64,000 nt of DNA. Origin: Baylisascaris procyonis (taxonomy: Eukaryota > Nematoda > Chromadorea > Rhabditida > Ascarididae). Position numbers and translations under genes: made by a program. Location of the stretch: the NCBI GenBank assembly GCA_037389465.1, contig JAZARR010000236.1, forward strand, positions 248,001-312,000, in the 5' to 3' direction. Positions 1-14,300 of the stretch are shown piece by piece (the stretch's first letter is position 1; each line of letters opens with the position of its first letter). The notes beneath the pieces were generated by a model. It did not search any database. It saw only the letters and a program-made list of their open reading frames with translations, and was not told where the DNA came from.

Positions 1-334
1 CGAGCAACCGTAGTTATTTTTATATTCACCACAGTATCTCTAAGTAAGCTAATTTCTTGCTTCCATAATGCAGTTACCTTCATTATCTTCGTTTTGCCAA
101 GGTGATAACATGCTTGGTGCTTAGCTGGTAGGTGAAAGCGGTCAAATATTACGAAGTGCTTTTGCCGTCGCTGCTGATTCTTCATAGCGACTTATGATCT
201 GTTTAATTCAATGTTGCGTTTTACAATCCGCAGGAACATTTCTTCTGCAGCAAATCAGATCATTGCAGGTAGTTTTATTTGAGATAGAGTCCTGATCATT
301 CGTTTATTTCGTTATGTGTCGTGTATTTCTTTAG
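1..334 (+). other. Intron upstream of the inhibitor-2 exon
   Basis: AT-rich sequence ending in the acceptor at 333-334. No segment encoding the N-terminal inhibitor-2 motifs is visible, so the preceding exon is probably outside the window. Confidence 0.5.
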
Positions 335-1463
335 GCACATGAAAATTGACGAGCCAAAGACGCCCTATCATCAATATAGTGATAGTGAGGAGGACTCTGA
401 CGGACGTGGCTCAAGGCCTCGGCGTGTCTCGTTGGTGGGAGCCGTTGATCCGGTGAAACTTGCGGAGAGCATCCAAGCGGGTTCATCTCAACCTCCAGCC
501 TTCATAGAGCACGCTCCTTCAGAGGACTACGACGAGGAATCCGAGCTCACACCTGAACAGATAGGTATTCTTTTTTCGTGAATTCTTTTAAAGAAATGCA
601 TGCAGCTACCAGCCTGCTGTTCACTTGCGCTTTGTGGTAAGCATAATCGAATTAAATAACGGATTTAAGCTGGAGTTGATTTTTGCCGCATTTTTGGCTG
701 CTTATATTAATTGCGACTCGCTTTCACAAGCATATTTACTGCCCAGTGCAAATTCATAGTTCGGAAATTGCTCAGGTGATGTTGACTTCAAATACCTGGG
801 AAATTAGCCGTCTAATTGCCCACATTAAGGGAAAACACCTCGTTTTTTCGCATTCTTTGAATATTGATGCCGCCGATTGGAGTAATATGTGGATTACAAA
901 AAGGATATTTGGTGTCATTTGGAAAGAAGCTATGGTTGCAAATTTTAATGAGAGTAATGTAGAACACACGATGACCTCTCGTAGCATATTTAACGTTGAG
1001 CCATGATGTCCGAAAGGAACAATAGATATTTAAAGGCTGACAAATTCGAACACATTTCTTGCCAATCGGTTTTTCATATTACATCGATCGTCTCACAAAA
1101 AACGTAGCCTTTATTGTAGATTTTTGCGATCGGTCTGATTTTTTGGAAGGATGAAAGTATAATTTCGTATACCTATTATTTGTTGATAATTTATGAGACT
1201 AATTGGTTAAGAGAAGGGGAAGCAGGCGGCCATGTCATTGCACTTCCTCCGATGTGTTTCGCTTGTTATTTTATTCCCATCGGGAATAGTCCCAAGAGAA
1301 GGGGAAATGGTTGATGGGAAAGAATTGTACTTGTATGATGCGAGAGGTTATTTTAGCTCATAAACGTGAATTCGAGAAGAAAAGGAAGGCCCATTACAAT
1401 GAAGGTGCGGCTCTTCGTCATGCACGAGAATTGCTTGCTAAGGAAGAGGAAAGTATGGACTAG
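335..1463 (+). CDS. Protein phosphatase inhibitor-2 (PP1 regulatory subunit 2), 3' part, two exons
   Basis: Exons are 335-564 and 1357-1463, joined across a 792-bp intron (G|gtattc donor, attttag acceptor, phase 1), giving 111 residues and a TAG stop. The first exon carries HMKIDEPKTPYHQY, matching the KIDEPxTPYH core of inhibitor-2, including the Thr-Pro that GSK-3 phosphorylates in the vertebrate protein. An acidic Ser/Glu/Asp-rich linker follows. The second exon has EFEKKRKAHYNEG, the helix that covers the PP1 active site (HYN). The family binds and inhibits the PP1 catalytic subunit in cytoplasm and nucleus. The N-terminal part (the KGILKN and KWDEMN type motifs) is absent; 335 follows a ctttag acceptor and its first base completes a codon, so upstream exons lie left of the window. 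Both motifs and the phase match, so identity is firm; the start is missing. Confidence 0.92.
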
Positions 1464-3314
1464 CAAAGCTGCCGTCATCTCTCTCGTTTTGTATCTGCTA
1501 TATGGGGCACTACGTCTTCCTTCTCCATTCCTGTCGAATGGAGCCTTTTTTCCGGCTTTCAACGTTTGGGAGCACCTCATTAAGTGTTCCGCCATCAATA
1601 TAGTCCGAAGTGTTTTTATCATCAAAAAGGTTATGGGAAGCAAATCGGGTTTTCGTTGACAAAAAACTGAAAGAATGTAGTTGGTATGACGTCGAGGGTA
1701 TCCTAACCAGATCGTCTGGGAGAGTATATTCCAGTTGTAAAAGGCTTTATAGAAGGATATAAACAGAGATGCTGTGCCTATCTTTCTTTCGTGTGCCGCG
1801 GCCATTATAGTGCTATGCATTCGGTCGCTGGCCGTTGTTCTTTATTTTTTATGCTTATTCATTTTTAGTCGTGTCATTTTTTGGTGAGAGAAGAGGGAGG
1901 AGAGTAGGGGGCGTCCGAGGTCGTTTCAAATGTTGTTCATAAATCAATCGTCCAGCAAAAGTAAACAAACATAGAAGCAAGTTCTGAGATGTCTGACAAA
2001 GATAAATTTCCTTTTCGCAAGCATCTTATGATGCTGCTTTGTTGAAATGGATTGCTTTACATGTAGCCTCGTGATCCTGTTTGAAATATGAGTTTCAGTT
2101 TCCTGAGGTCTCTACTTTATGTCGAAATTGCTCGTTTAATATCGTATGTTCTTGTTCGAGTATTAAATTCGTTTATTTCCATATTGCGGCACTATGCTGC
2201 TTAATGTGGAGTTTAGCGTTTATGTGAATGATTGCTGGATGATTTTTTGTGAAAAAATCGCTTATGCGATGTTTTATATGAGTGGAAATATGTTCACAGT
2301 ATTTTTGCTCATCGCCTCAAATAAGTTGAACAATGAAACGAAAATTTTTCGTGCAATAAGCATGATATTCATAATGAATGCTGTATTTTATAATTTTCCT
2401 TCCTTTAAGTGGTCAATTTTGTAAGTGAGAGTAACCTCTAAGATCTATAATGCTCGATAATAAAAGAGTTTTGCTCGTCTTATTGGTGCTAAAGGTGGAA
2501 TTGTGCATTGATGGTGCAGTAAGCACAAGTGTGACTTATGGAGGAGGATGACGCATGTAAGAGTTACTGGTAGATGTGTAATGTATGCTGTTGTCTCGTG
2601 CCATAGGTAGAAAGGAATGGGCATCATTTTATTCTCCTGCTAACTTTGTATTGAGGATCGGATGTCTTAATGGCTTAATGTGTAATGATAGCGGAAGTTC
2701 GGCTGGCAGCATATTATTTATTTAAGAGACGTACTTAGGTAGACTTGCAATGCAGATTGCATTGGATTCGTCAATCTTCCGGATATTCCCATGGGAAGTG
2801 AAATCCAACAGAAGCATTTGGCTTCTTTTTGATTTAGGGAGCGCATACAGTAGAGCTGGAGGCAGAAAAAAAGATCACGAACTGTGTTTACTAGTTAGGA
2901 GCAATAAACTTCGAGGTGCGATCGGCGCTGGCAGCCTGACGCCGTAGCGCGGTGGAAGAGTTGAGACATCGATTAATTATCCATCGAGAACTTTTCTACT
3001 GAAATTTTGATCAGCATCCTCGGAAACCAACCATTCCTTCAGAAGCAAAGCGTTTTTGCGACTATAAACGTCGGAGGGCGCAGTGCTAACTATCAAAAGC
3101 TTTGTTTTACGTCCCAACAACTTGAGCACAACACGCTATGTGTGCGTTACTCAGTGTTTCCTTCACGAAGGCAGGGCTGACCATCTTATTTCCACAAGTC
3201 CAGCAAATTGTTTCCACTACAGTATTTTCTTAGAATTTCACTAAATCCTTTCCTTCATACTGATTATTGTTTTCACTTATATTTTCAATCTATCGCATTG
3301 TATTTTTCATTCAG
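1464..3314. other. Downstream of inhibitor-2; no confident gene
   Basis: Holds the inhibitor-2 3' UTR and AT-rich sequence. A stop-free run at 2977-3178 (+) has coding-like composition and could be an exon of the gene at 3315-4004, but I found no donor that gives the right phase. A short hydrophobic frame at 2194-2424 is probably chance. Confidence 0.3.
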
Positions 3315-4004
3315 AAAAAATAGTGGTACTTCGCCAAATGCAATGCTTCAGCGAATCATCCACGAAGTACTGGGCAACAAATGACGTACACGGATGCATC
3401 CCACGGTTGACTGGACACGTTCAGGTGAAAGAATGTTGATTAATGTGAGAGACGATGAGTAATACTAGCTGAAGGGAAGTAGCTGTGAGCAGATATAAGT
3501 AATACCGATAGTAAAAAAATTCGAAAACTTTGAATGTTTTATATGATCCAATAAGGGAGGTGGCAGTGACTCTGAAAGATTGACGCAATCAGTGGGCAAA
3601 TACGTGAAAGAACTCATATGTAAGGAGGTGCTGAATCTATATAACTGCACTGCCGAATGATGAAGTTGTAGAGTTGTTGCATCGGATCACATCATCGATT
3701 TCATGCTTCACATTTCTTCATATCATGGATGCATCGCCATTTTGTTTGTTTGTTGTTTTTTTTTTATGTGTCTCTGCTGTTACTTCCGACGAATTCATGC
3801 ACTTTGCAGCTTCTCTGCTCCGACATAGTGGTTACGTTGAATTTAACAGTTAGGCATATTTCAGGAAGGTAAACAGCTGTTATTGATACTCTCCGTGGCT
3901 ATTTTGGAATTATACCTCCGCAGTGCTTTCCATTTGTTGACATAGTTCATCTCCAACAGTATCCGACGATGAAAGAGAGAGCGTTTTGTATGATGGGGTC
4001 CTAG
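3315..4004 (+). CDS. Unidentified gene, last three exons
   Basis: Candidate exons are 3315-3424, 3556-3619 and 3946-4004. The first follows a clean ttttcattcag acceptor and ends CAG|gtgaaag. It encodes 36 residues including CFSESSTKYWATNDVHGC. The second (21 residues, GSDSERLTQSVGKYVKELI) follows a weak aataag acceptor and ends at a good donor, gtaagg. The third follows gacatag and encodes HLQQYPTMKERAFCMMGS, then TAG. Phases join without a stop (0/0, then 1 nt + 2 nt). The first exon needs one base from an upstream exon that I did not find. I do not recognise the family. The first exon is the best supported; the other two could be arranged differently. The gene lies downstream of inhibitor-2 on the same strand. 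Confidence 0.42.
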
Positions 4005-7000
4005 AGCCGGCACTTCAGGTGATTGGATATTTGAGCGTTCATGAGTGATGGCATCTAGATATACGTGGGGCGGCTTTGATTCATTCGATACACCTACAAC
4101 GTGCCGAACGCAAACAGCACCAGATGCGAGTTCGCCCTAATCTTTAGCGGCATTTTAGAAGAACGACTCTAATTGGTTTATGCGACAAATAAATAGCGAA
4201 AACATACATGAACTACTGACCTTGGCCGAAACCGTTTAGGCAAATCCCTGGAGACAACGTGCTATGCCGCTGATCACAGCAGCATACTATTGATTGATTA
4301 ATTCGAGAGCAGTTTAGCACAACAATGTAGTTGTTGAACATTTTTATGGTCTCATCATGTCCTTAATCGAGCCGCCTTCAATTATCAATTCCTCTAACAC
4401 ACATCTCTGCCTCCTCTTTGTAAAATAAAACATAAAGACTTGCTGACCACTACTTAATGGAAGCAGTAGGTAAATGATTTCAAGCGAACGACTCAGCAAA
4501 CAATTTGAACTACCCATCTCAAATCTTAAAAATTTTAACGATTTTTTGATGAAATCTTTCTTAAACACTCCAGTTTCCCAGGCAAGCGGATTAATTCTTT
4601 ATTTATGATTCAGTGAAATTGTTGCGGTTTTCTTTGCCACGATGAGAATGCAATTAATGGTAATCGCATTCTTAGCTCTCCTACAGAGCTGAAATCTCAT
4701 TCGATAACACTTTCAATTCTTGCTGAATAAAATATTTCTATAATTTTTACCTACCACTTAATATTGCTCCTCTGCCGTTAATGGAGTTCTCACCGTGAAT
4801 AATTTCGACCGATTAATTTTGCAGCATATTAGTGCATTTGTAACATTGAATGGTTTGTTTGGTGTCTTTTTCCGTCTTGTACTTTCTGCAAAGAAATTGC
4901 TAAAGCTACTAGGTAATCCATGCCCATCTGAATCCTAGCTGGTGGCTTCTGGCACAAAATTTTATCCTCGTACTCTTTTAAATAAACTATTATATGGAGG
5001 CGGATAATTAATAATCTGACCAGTAACGTATCAGCTACTACTGATATATTAAAATGGCTAAAATTTATGAAATCAAAAGAACAAATCTACAAGTGATGTA
5101 GTAGCTGTGCAACCAGTTGGTGCTATAAGAAGCACATATTCGTGCAAGCATGCTTAGGCTGTTTTCCTACTTGTTTAATAAGAAGTTCATATGTTTCAGT
5201 GATTGATATATATGTCGCTTGCTCAGGCAACCAACTCTTCTTAAACGGCGTTCAGCAACACCACTGACAGGAGTAAACCGGGAAAGAGAAAGAAACGAAT
5301 CAAGAGTTATCATACTTTGCTTTGCTTCATTTATTTATTGTTTCGTTAATAGTAGTAGGCAAACATGCCTTCAAGTTCAACATGGACAATTTAATATGGT
5401 CTTTGCTAGATCATCATCTCAATGTGCTCGATAGCATGATATTAGACCCTCCTTTAGTCCATAGCTGTTTTGTAGGTCTTTTATGTATAATCTCCAAATA
5501 TAGTATGAATTTATGAAGAGGCTTTAGCTAGACTTCCTGCTAGAGAAACTCCTCACTTCTCTCTTATAAATTTGACTCATAGAATGTCTCAGTTTAATCA
5601 TAGATATTTCATTAGTTTCCCTAGTAATGAACATCAATTATGTACTCATATTTCTTTGTATTTCGAATCACCCATAAACCATGGTTGAATGATCGTGAAA
5701 TCATTATCACTTGTTATGATCGTATATGACGGGAATGATGTTACCTCTGATAAAAAAACTGAAATATAGCTTCGTAAACTTCTGAGTCATAAAGTTCATC
5801 ATCGTCCGCGTTAATGTGAAATGCTTTCCGAAAAGTTTTTCTCTTGTGAGTATTTTTACGCTATGACGTACTGCTACCTATTCAGTTTGGTTTTGTCTGC
5901 AGATTTGTTTTCTCTCTTTTTCCTTCATATTCCTCCCCCCCGCCACCCCCCCCCCCTCATCGGTCCATTCACTGGGTAATATATCCACCTTGACGCTGAA
6001 TCAGTTTTCCGATAGTTGCTTTGCTGATTCGTATTTTGTTATAATTGTTATTTTCGAGTTTGGCACCAAAATTTTTTTTTCAAAATGTCCATAAATTGCT
6101 CTAAAAAATCTCACTCATTTGTTCTTTCACTAATTTCACTCCGCTGGGGAGCCACATGTCTCATATAAGTGACTAGAAGATGTTGACAAAAGCACTGTAA
6201 AAGTTTGTGCTTGAATAATAAAATTATTTATGTTGAAAATATTTTCACAACAGCGGTTGTGGTCATAATTAATGGTTAATTGATAGGTGATGGATGTACC
6301 CTTCTGCACTTTATATTGTCGCTATCGAAAGCAGAAACGATCCGATTATGCGCAAAAGCATTTAAGTGGCGCCCTTATCTGAGATCACTGTTGCTCGTTC
6401 ACTACTTTTTACGATCGTGCCGCCTAGTAAAAAACAACGCGCTATGCTTAGTTTTGTCAACAACGAGCTTGGTCTTATATCGATTGATAAAGCAATATTA
6501 CGGCGGTATATGGCCGCTGCGTCTATTTTCCTCCGGGATAATCTCATTGGGTGCTTATTTGCGTCAGGCTACATCGACATATTTTTACGGAAAACCATGT
6601 ATGGGAGGTTTATGGGAAAATTTTCATGAAAATTTCTACTACGCGAGAATATAATCTTATCTCTGTTCATAAAAGTTTCTGGCAACAGCATATTCGATGG
6701 AACGTTGTTTTAGGAACTATATTCGTCAAAATTGTGATATTTGAGAAGCTTGAGGAATCGGGGAGGAGGGAATAGAGGGAGGTTCCATCGTTCTTCCTCG
6801 AAAGCGTGAAATATTGAATGCACACTGTAGTGTGGGTTAGTAATGTGGATACTACCTTTAAATCTTCTGGAAATAGACATTGATGTGATGGCATATGCCG
6901 AATAAGGATTTGAATCCAAAACCGAGATGTACTCAAAGCAAATGCAAAAAGTTGTGAAGAACAGCTCAAGGTCAAATTCAGCTGATATCCAAAACTAGGA

Positions 7001-7234
7001 GTTCATGTCTTCTGCTATCTTTACATGAACTACCATTTACGAGAATATTTTATCTCTTGAGCGATAGCGCCTTATATTGCCTTCTAATGCCTCGTTCATA
7101 TATTCGATGATATTTTACGTTAAGTAATTGTGATTTTAAACTTATATTCATTTACTTATTAAGGTGTCTTTTGCAGCAGCCCGGCCTTATTGCCGTTTTA
7201 CCGATTACTACTATTTTTTAATCATTTTATTGCT
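4005..7234. other. No supported gene
   Basis: AT-rich, with a C-homopolymer patch near 5935-5957. Short frames at 4344-4568 (-), 5219-5516 (+) and 6280-6775 (both strands, several frames at once) lack splice context and recognisable motifs. Confidence 0.4.
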
Positions 7235-7485
7235 TCATGAATGACTGGACTGGTTGTTATCAAATAGAATTAGCTTCGATGCTGTCGTCTTGAAGAAAGG
7301 CATCGATTTCGCATTTGAGCTTTGCCGTATGTCATCAAGTTCCTCCAACAAGTACTGACCAAGCAGAAATTTGCCTTGGTCTGGGGACGGCTTAAAGGCT
7401 AAGTCACTTCTTTCTACCCGAGCACTTTTGCTTTCGGTCCTGCCCTCTGGCAACTTGTGGCAAGAAGAATGGCCTGACTTCCTCG
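7235..7485 (-). CDS. Candidate terminal exon, unidentified
   Basis: Open on the minus strand from about 7485 to a TGA at 7235. It is less AT-rich than its surroundings and polar: the middle includes SDLAFKPSPDQGKFLLGQ, then EELDDIRQSSNAK. Only 7 bases past the stop codon, the minus strand has AATAAA, compatible with a 3' end. A possible acceptor is gaggaagtcag near 7470. The plus strand is also open over part of this interval, so the strand is not certain. No family recognised. Confidence 0.3.
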
Positions 7486-10400
7486 ATATAAAAAAATGGA
7501 ATGGTGCGACTAGTTGAGATTCTTAAGGTTAACCATAACGGATGTGTAAGCCATGCAATCAGCAAGCGTCACCTAAAACCCGCGGTAGGATAAACCAGTA
7601 AGGGATTACAGGGTTCGAAAAAAATGGTGCCGCTCAACCACATTCATTTCCATGAAGAATGAAAATGTATTGAAAATATCTTTGAGGACGGCTGTTCTGT
7701 TGTTCTTGCTGGTGTTGACTGGACGAAAAAACTTAGTCACTATTCATCAAGGGCATTGCAAGAACTGTCGTCGATTAATGGAGTTGTTTAGCAAGAAGAA
7801 AAGCTATGAAAGAGTTCCTTTAAAGAGCTACGACTGGAGGGAAGAACGGCTCTCCATCTGCATATAAAAAGCTATATTTGAAAAGTTCCATTTCATAGGG
7901 GCAAATAGAGCTGTAGAAGGAAATTTAACACGATCCAGTCCAAGGAACATGAATTCTTTAAAGAGGCGGACATATCTAGGCGAACGTTTTGCAGGACCAT
8001 TATTAGTGTTGCACAAATTGTTTTAAAAAAATTTTACTTCTTTTCATAGGTCAGTGTTATCTGTTTGTGTCGTCGATTATGTGATACTATGCAGGTTCAA
8101 CAGGATTCGAAGTGAACAGTGAGCACGATTCCCATGCACATCAGATATTCCCTATCGCAACAGCAAACTGCCGTCGACGGTCACAAAGGAGTCTTATGTT
8201 CCGCTCATGTACACAAACTCGCCTCTAAACGATTATAGAGCAACCTTCTCATGCACCTTTTCACACCACATGCGGTTATCCTCTATTTGTATCGACCATC
8301 CGAGCATGACTTACGGCAATCCTGGAGTGCAACCCTCATTAGTACCCCAAATATTGTTTTGTATAAAGCGATAGTCCCTATCACATTTTCAACTCATAAA
8401 ATTGTCAGTAAAGGTACGTAAGTAACACCTGTTGTAAAGGTAAAAAAAAGCTATTTTTAACAGCGCGAGGAGAAGGTGCCTAATAAAAGCAACGAAGATC
8501 TGATCCTTTATATTATAATAAAATCTGCTACTAATAAAAAAGAAATGATGGGAATATTTAAGTTTCTTGAATAAATTTACATATTCTCAGAATTACTTTC
8601 CCTTTCCCCTCGCTGGTTTCCTTCCCACTTTTTATCCCTTTCATGCGCTTTGCAAAAACAAAACTTCCGCAAAATATTTAAATGAGCTGTCGAATGGCGT
8701 TATATTTTAATGGCGTTATGTAGGCGTCATATTTTATTAACAGCTGGCATTATACCTGTTTTTAGAAACACGTTAACATTTTTCGAGAATCCCCTTCGTT
8801 GATTACTAAGTTCACACGATATGTGATTTTGCAGTACCAATAATAATTTTTGCAACTTGTTGGTTTGATGGCTAGAATTGCAAGAGCTTCTCAGCTTCTT
8901 TACTTTTTTCACTTGAAGAATGCAGATGATCATCCTATTTTCTTTCATTAGTAAGTGAGTTTTCGCTGGTTTTCATACTAATTCCCCTCAGTCACCCTCA
9001 GTCACAATTCTTTGATTACAAAAGTCGTTAGCTTTGTTCCGCCAACTTTACCAACGTTTTGAGTTGTCAACTTTTCCATCCCCTTTCAAGCAAATATCCG
9101 AAAAAAACATACTAGTCGAAAGAGATTGCAGAAAAGACAGCAGAGCAACATGCGCTATACCTAGAGCGAGGCATTCTTATAAATGTCACACTTATAAAAG
9201 AGCTCGCGACACAAAACTTATGCTACAAAATGAGATGCGTTGACTTTCATGAGTCGATGCACACGTACTGTATATTGAACCGTTAGTAATTTCCGCACGT
9301 GAAAGGTAGGGGGCAATCAGAAAGGAACATTTCGATGAGGCGTAAAATTGCCTCACGTTTTCGAACAGAACAGTGCACACTGATGGCATCCAACTGTGAG
9401 CCGGCCTAATTAGTGATTTTGTACGTCACTGAATGCGGTTCGCATATAAACCTCGTCCAAAAAATTCCCTCAGCATAGCATTCTGAGAGAATTTTTCGGA
9501 ATTCTTAGACGCCTCGAAACTTCATTGAAAACATTTTCTCTGTTCAAAATTTGCAACCGTCATTACTCATCATATTCGCATCAATGCACATATCGTGGTA
9601 TATTTATTTTAAATGGTACTCTAAATCTGCCTTTTCTGAATGGTAATTAAGAGACTGATGCCAATTCTTTGTTCACCTGTCCAGGTGGGCAGGGTAATGA
9701 TGTTATTAAACGAAGCTTGTTCCAAGGTATAAAAATCACTTCAACTACTTTCGACTTATATTCGTCATGTGTAATAAGTTTGTCACTGTCTCATTTCCCA
9801 TTTTTCCGTGCTATTCTGTAATTGGGTCTCACTGGGTTCCGTTATACCTTTGCGCACAAGTATTCAATGCGTCTAGGAATCCCGAAAAGTCACTATGCTG
9901 CAAAATCCATGCACTGATTATTTTGACTTATTGGCCGCCGATCGCTGGCTAAGTAATTTTGCGTATCGATCCGCAGTTGACGGTAACAGACTTTTAAAAA
10001 ACTTTTGTCTTCAATAAAGTTTTATTCTCTTGATCGCTGTTAATCTAGGAAGTCCTTATACAATGTTAGTCAAACCGCTTTTTCATCGCGTAATACTCCT
10101 CCTCACATACAACGCATTTGAGGATGCAATCAAGTATCACGAATGCTTTTTTATTTTGTGTGAGGGAATGAGATAAGTGAATGTGACACCAAAGATATGC
10201 ATGAGAGGAGAGAGATGCACATTCTATATTATAGCAATTTCGTTGCACGTTAGCGGAGACGCACCATTTACTGATCGTGTGGGAAGGTCATGTAACGATC
10301 ACATTCACAAAGATTGAGAGAGCATTTTCTTAGAGATCGATAAATGATTACTCTTTGAATGATATTTTTCACGTGTGAGCGGGTGTTCCTCGTTTGACCC

Positions 10401-11341
10401 TGATCCGCCGCTCTGTTGAAATCCTACGCACATGGAAAAAACCACTCTGCACTTTAGGCTTTCTCCTTTGAAGCATCAGTCTTACATATTCATCAACTCT
10501 TAAGTAAAAACGAAAATATATTGGCTAAAAGTGTTCCATTCAGTGCTGCTCGATGATGCACCGAAATGCATCTAGCCAGAGCTATGTCAAAAATGGGTTT
10601 TACAAATATTTATTCCAACGCATATTTTTCAAACGAAAAAAAGAAAAAAAGAAATAGCTATGAAGTGAAATGAGGAGCAGCAGGACATCGACTTGTCCCT
10701 GTAGTCGCCGAATGAATGCACAAATTGCCTACAGTCTCCATGTTTCAAAAACAAGTTGAGAAACGTTACAGATAGGGTTACATGTGACAATACGGCCCCA
10801 TGACATTATAGCTAGTAATACACACTTCCCCTTATCGAACAGCATCGAACAGCGATTAATCCATCTCTGCTGTGGTCAACCTCAATAAGTAACCCCTCGT
10901 CTCACTATTTCATTTGTCGCTTTATCACACTAAAAATTCAAATATATTCGGCGAATTCGTCAACCGCTTCGCATATTAATTGCCATTGGCACATTTTACC
11001 ATTCAAAACGATTGACTCATTTCGAATAGACCTATATATTCACTCATCATCGACTCTATCGGTAAAGAAATACGAAGCTGACTAAACAAGACAAATTTAA
11101 TCGCCATTAAAGCCGCTCTCTATGGCAAAAACAGAATCAAGACACCCTGGAAAAACGAAGTCTTTTCTTTCATATTTTATGATTATCTCAGATCATATAC
11201 AGCCTCTGACTTGAAGGATGATAGATAAGGAAACCAAATAAAGGGGTTTGTTTTTGTGTACATATATCAATATATACAATATCACAGGTCGGTTATTGGG
11301 ATGTCTTCAACCATTCGAAAGTCGATGCTAACATCCGAGAA
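7486..11341. other. No confident gene
   Basis: Mostly AT-rich. At about 8094-8229 (+) a segment after a ctatgcag acceptor reads open for about 45 codons (contains GFEVNSEHDSHAHQ) and may be an exon, but an overlapping frame from a cttttcatag acceptor just upstream is equally open, so neither is called. Confidence 0.3.
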
Positions 11342-14300
11342 CTATGATTGCCTCGTCTTGGTTTTCTGCTTGGCTCTTGGACAAGCTGGTACCTGAAGTT
11401 GAAATGTCCTCGACATCGCATCTGAAATAAACGATGCTTACATTAAATTTTTATGCTTTTACATTACTCACTACTAGTGGGGATCATTCACCTGCTTAGA
11501 TCAAAGCCCGTTCCCTAAGGACCAATCCAGATGGATTCTAGCGTCACGCTTGCAAGAGCGCGCTACATCTCAATGTGGTATTTAGAGACTAGCTAAGCGT
11601 GCTGACAGACTTTACATAAGTAATGGCTAACACACATGTATGTGACATAAGTGTCAACAGAGATAATGAAAATGAGAAAAATGCCTTATTACCTGTACCT
11701 AAAAATGCCTAGAACACCCTGCGCTTACCACTATCCCAAGGATTTAGCAAGGTTCTATTGATGTTATGAGGGAGGACATGTCCTAAATGGGTCATCGAAT
11801 AAGAAAGAAAGAGGGGGGAAGAGGTAAACTTTAGCCCGAAGAAGTTAAGCAGTCAAGCGACGTGGTATATTCAGAGCTCAAATTTTTACCTCTCTCACGG
11901 AGAGCATAGAAATAATGATAAACCAGTTTCATTACTACTCTAGGTGATCACCGTGATGACTCCACAAAACAGCCCTGTTGCCAACTCCATGGATAATATA
12001 TTTCGCACAAATGGAAACTCCTTTATTGGATAAACGACGTTTCTTGTTTGAACCTTCAAGACACTTTCAAAAATATGCCTTAGTGACAAAATCGCATAAT
12101 ATTATCCTTGAAAATGCTAAAAACAACCAAATAAAAAAAATCAGGTACAGCAGCAGTGGAAATGATCCCTTTCTAAAGCAATTCATTAGCCTGTTCGTCT
12201 CGCTTAGCTAATTCGTCAGAAGTTCCAATGCAGAAGGAATTCCTATGCCATATGATGATGATATTTTTATGACACAGTATGCAAATCTACCACTATTCGA
12301 TAATAACAGCGTCAAGAAAGACTACTTTTATATACCCAAAAATCCTACCTGCTGGTAGCGTTCCGTTTCGGACACGAGCTGCAATAGTTGCCCTAAGTTG
12401 ATCGATATATTGTGCAGCACCTCGTAGCACAAAATAAGGGTCACTCGCTGGGTACCGATTGTGATAAGGTAAAAGTTGTGCCAACGCTTCGAGCTCAGCA
12501 CTTTCTTCGCGACTTAATGTCACAGCTGCACTTGTTGTGCGTACACTCGTCGATAGAGAGGATACTGTACGGCGACATGCTGAAACCGAACTTTGTTACA
12601 GTCACTTTAACCTTAGTTTTTTTTCAGAACAACTAGGCTGGTAACGTCCATGCAGCTTCAGTTTCTTTCAAAACAGCTAGGCTGGTAAAGCCCATGCAGC
12701 CAACAATGAGATTCGATATGCCATGACAAGCCGGCATACTTCCGGTTATTTGCTAAGTCCTTAGTTTTCCAAACAGAGACTATACCAGCACCTGATTTTT
12801 AAAAGACTGCGCCATTCCTTTTACTTAGGTCGTATTTTAAAAAAAAAATGGCCAAATGCCTATCTTGATGGTGTCATATTGGCTTCTGGATCAGCTTTAA
12901 GATAGTGCCTTAGTGGCAAAGGGAAAAGCAAAAAACAAGAAGACAGATAAAAGTTATGAGACGATTTTGATGAAATGACTGCCTACCACTGGTAAAAGAG
13001 ACTACACTATAAAAGAAACGTAAATTTACATGAAACAAATTTTTTACAGCATATAAAACGGCTAATATATCTTATTCAAACGGTTGATGGGGAAATGAGC
13101 ACCACTCAAATAGGATAGAATAGAATAGGGCGGGGGAGGAGGGGGGAGCGACTGGGCAAAGAGCAGAGGTGAAGCACAACTGTTACGGAGTAGTCCTTTC
13201 TAAAAAGGTTTGAACATTGCCCCAAAAGATGTTGAATATCACTGTTTTCATCAGTTTAAACTCAAAACGATCAAAGCGTTACTATCAGCTTCGGTCAATC
13301 AAACAACATGAAAATCTCATGTAAAAAAGTCAGTGATAGAGATGACATTTTATCGATATTCGCAGAAAAAAATGTTGCAATTAGGAAACACTGGATTACA
13401 CACAGATTTAAATACCTATATATGTTTGGAATGGCGATTTGCATAAATTTTCAGTGTCAATGATAGTTGATGCACAAAGGTTTCTCTCGATGATTTCGAA
13501 GTGTTTGATAAAGCAAATAAAATTTATTCTCGACCAACAAGAACAACTTTGAGAAGCGGTGAATAAATTTCCAAAATAATGTGATATAACAACCACCTGA
13601 CGAAACATTGATAAAATGCAGAGAGCTCATTTTAGTAAGCTATATTTAAGGTTTTCGAATGTGGAAGTGATAAAAATTCTCTGGGAAGAAGTAAATTCCT
13701 ATCTCTTAAGCATGTTAAAACCTTGCCAAAAACGAACAGTTGTCATATGCTACGAAACGATTTCAATGACTGAATGCAACTGGAAAGGTGGAAAAGAAGC
13801 ACTGAAATGAAATCTCTTACTTTATTTTAAATTTAATTTACAAGGTATTCGTTACAAACAAACGCATTCATCAATTACCTTCTTACCCGTGCAAAAATAT
13901 AACGTTAGGGTGAATAGCGAAGACAATAAACAATTTCATTACTATATGAATTATTATTTTACAGTTTACCAGCAATCATCAGACATTTTTTTGCTATTTG
14001 ATCTTCGTTTTTCAAATTTTCAGCGAAGAAAAAGATTTGAGAGCTTTATGGAAAAAGACTTGCAAGAATAAAAGCGGCAGCACATGAGTTAACCTTAACT
14101 CGGCGAACCACAGCAAGATAAAAAAGAACCCTAAAAATGGAATACGGTATAGGTTTTTGAAAGCGTGAACCACCTCAGGCGAAATTAGATAAGCGAATCT
14201 GATGGATTCAGCATAGATCCATAGAGACCTCCTCAAAAGGATTTCTTATGGGTTAAGGAAAGCGCTTTGAAAATAAAACGTTATTGACATTGAGTTTATA

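Noticed and set aside
683..1006. 107-codon plus-strand frame and its antisense
   Set aside because: Falls within the inhibitor-2 intron, which is defined by phase-matched exons on either side.
1353..1820. 155-codon minus-strand frame
   Set aside because: Antisense shadow of the inhibitor-2 terminal exon and downstream sequence.
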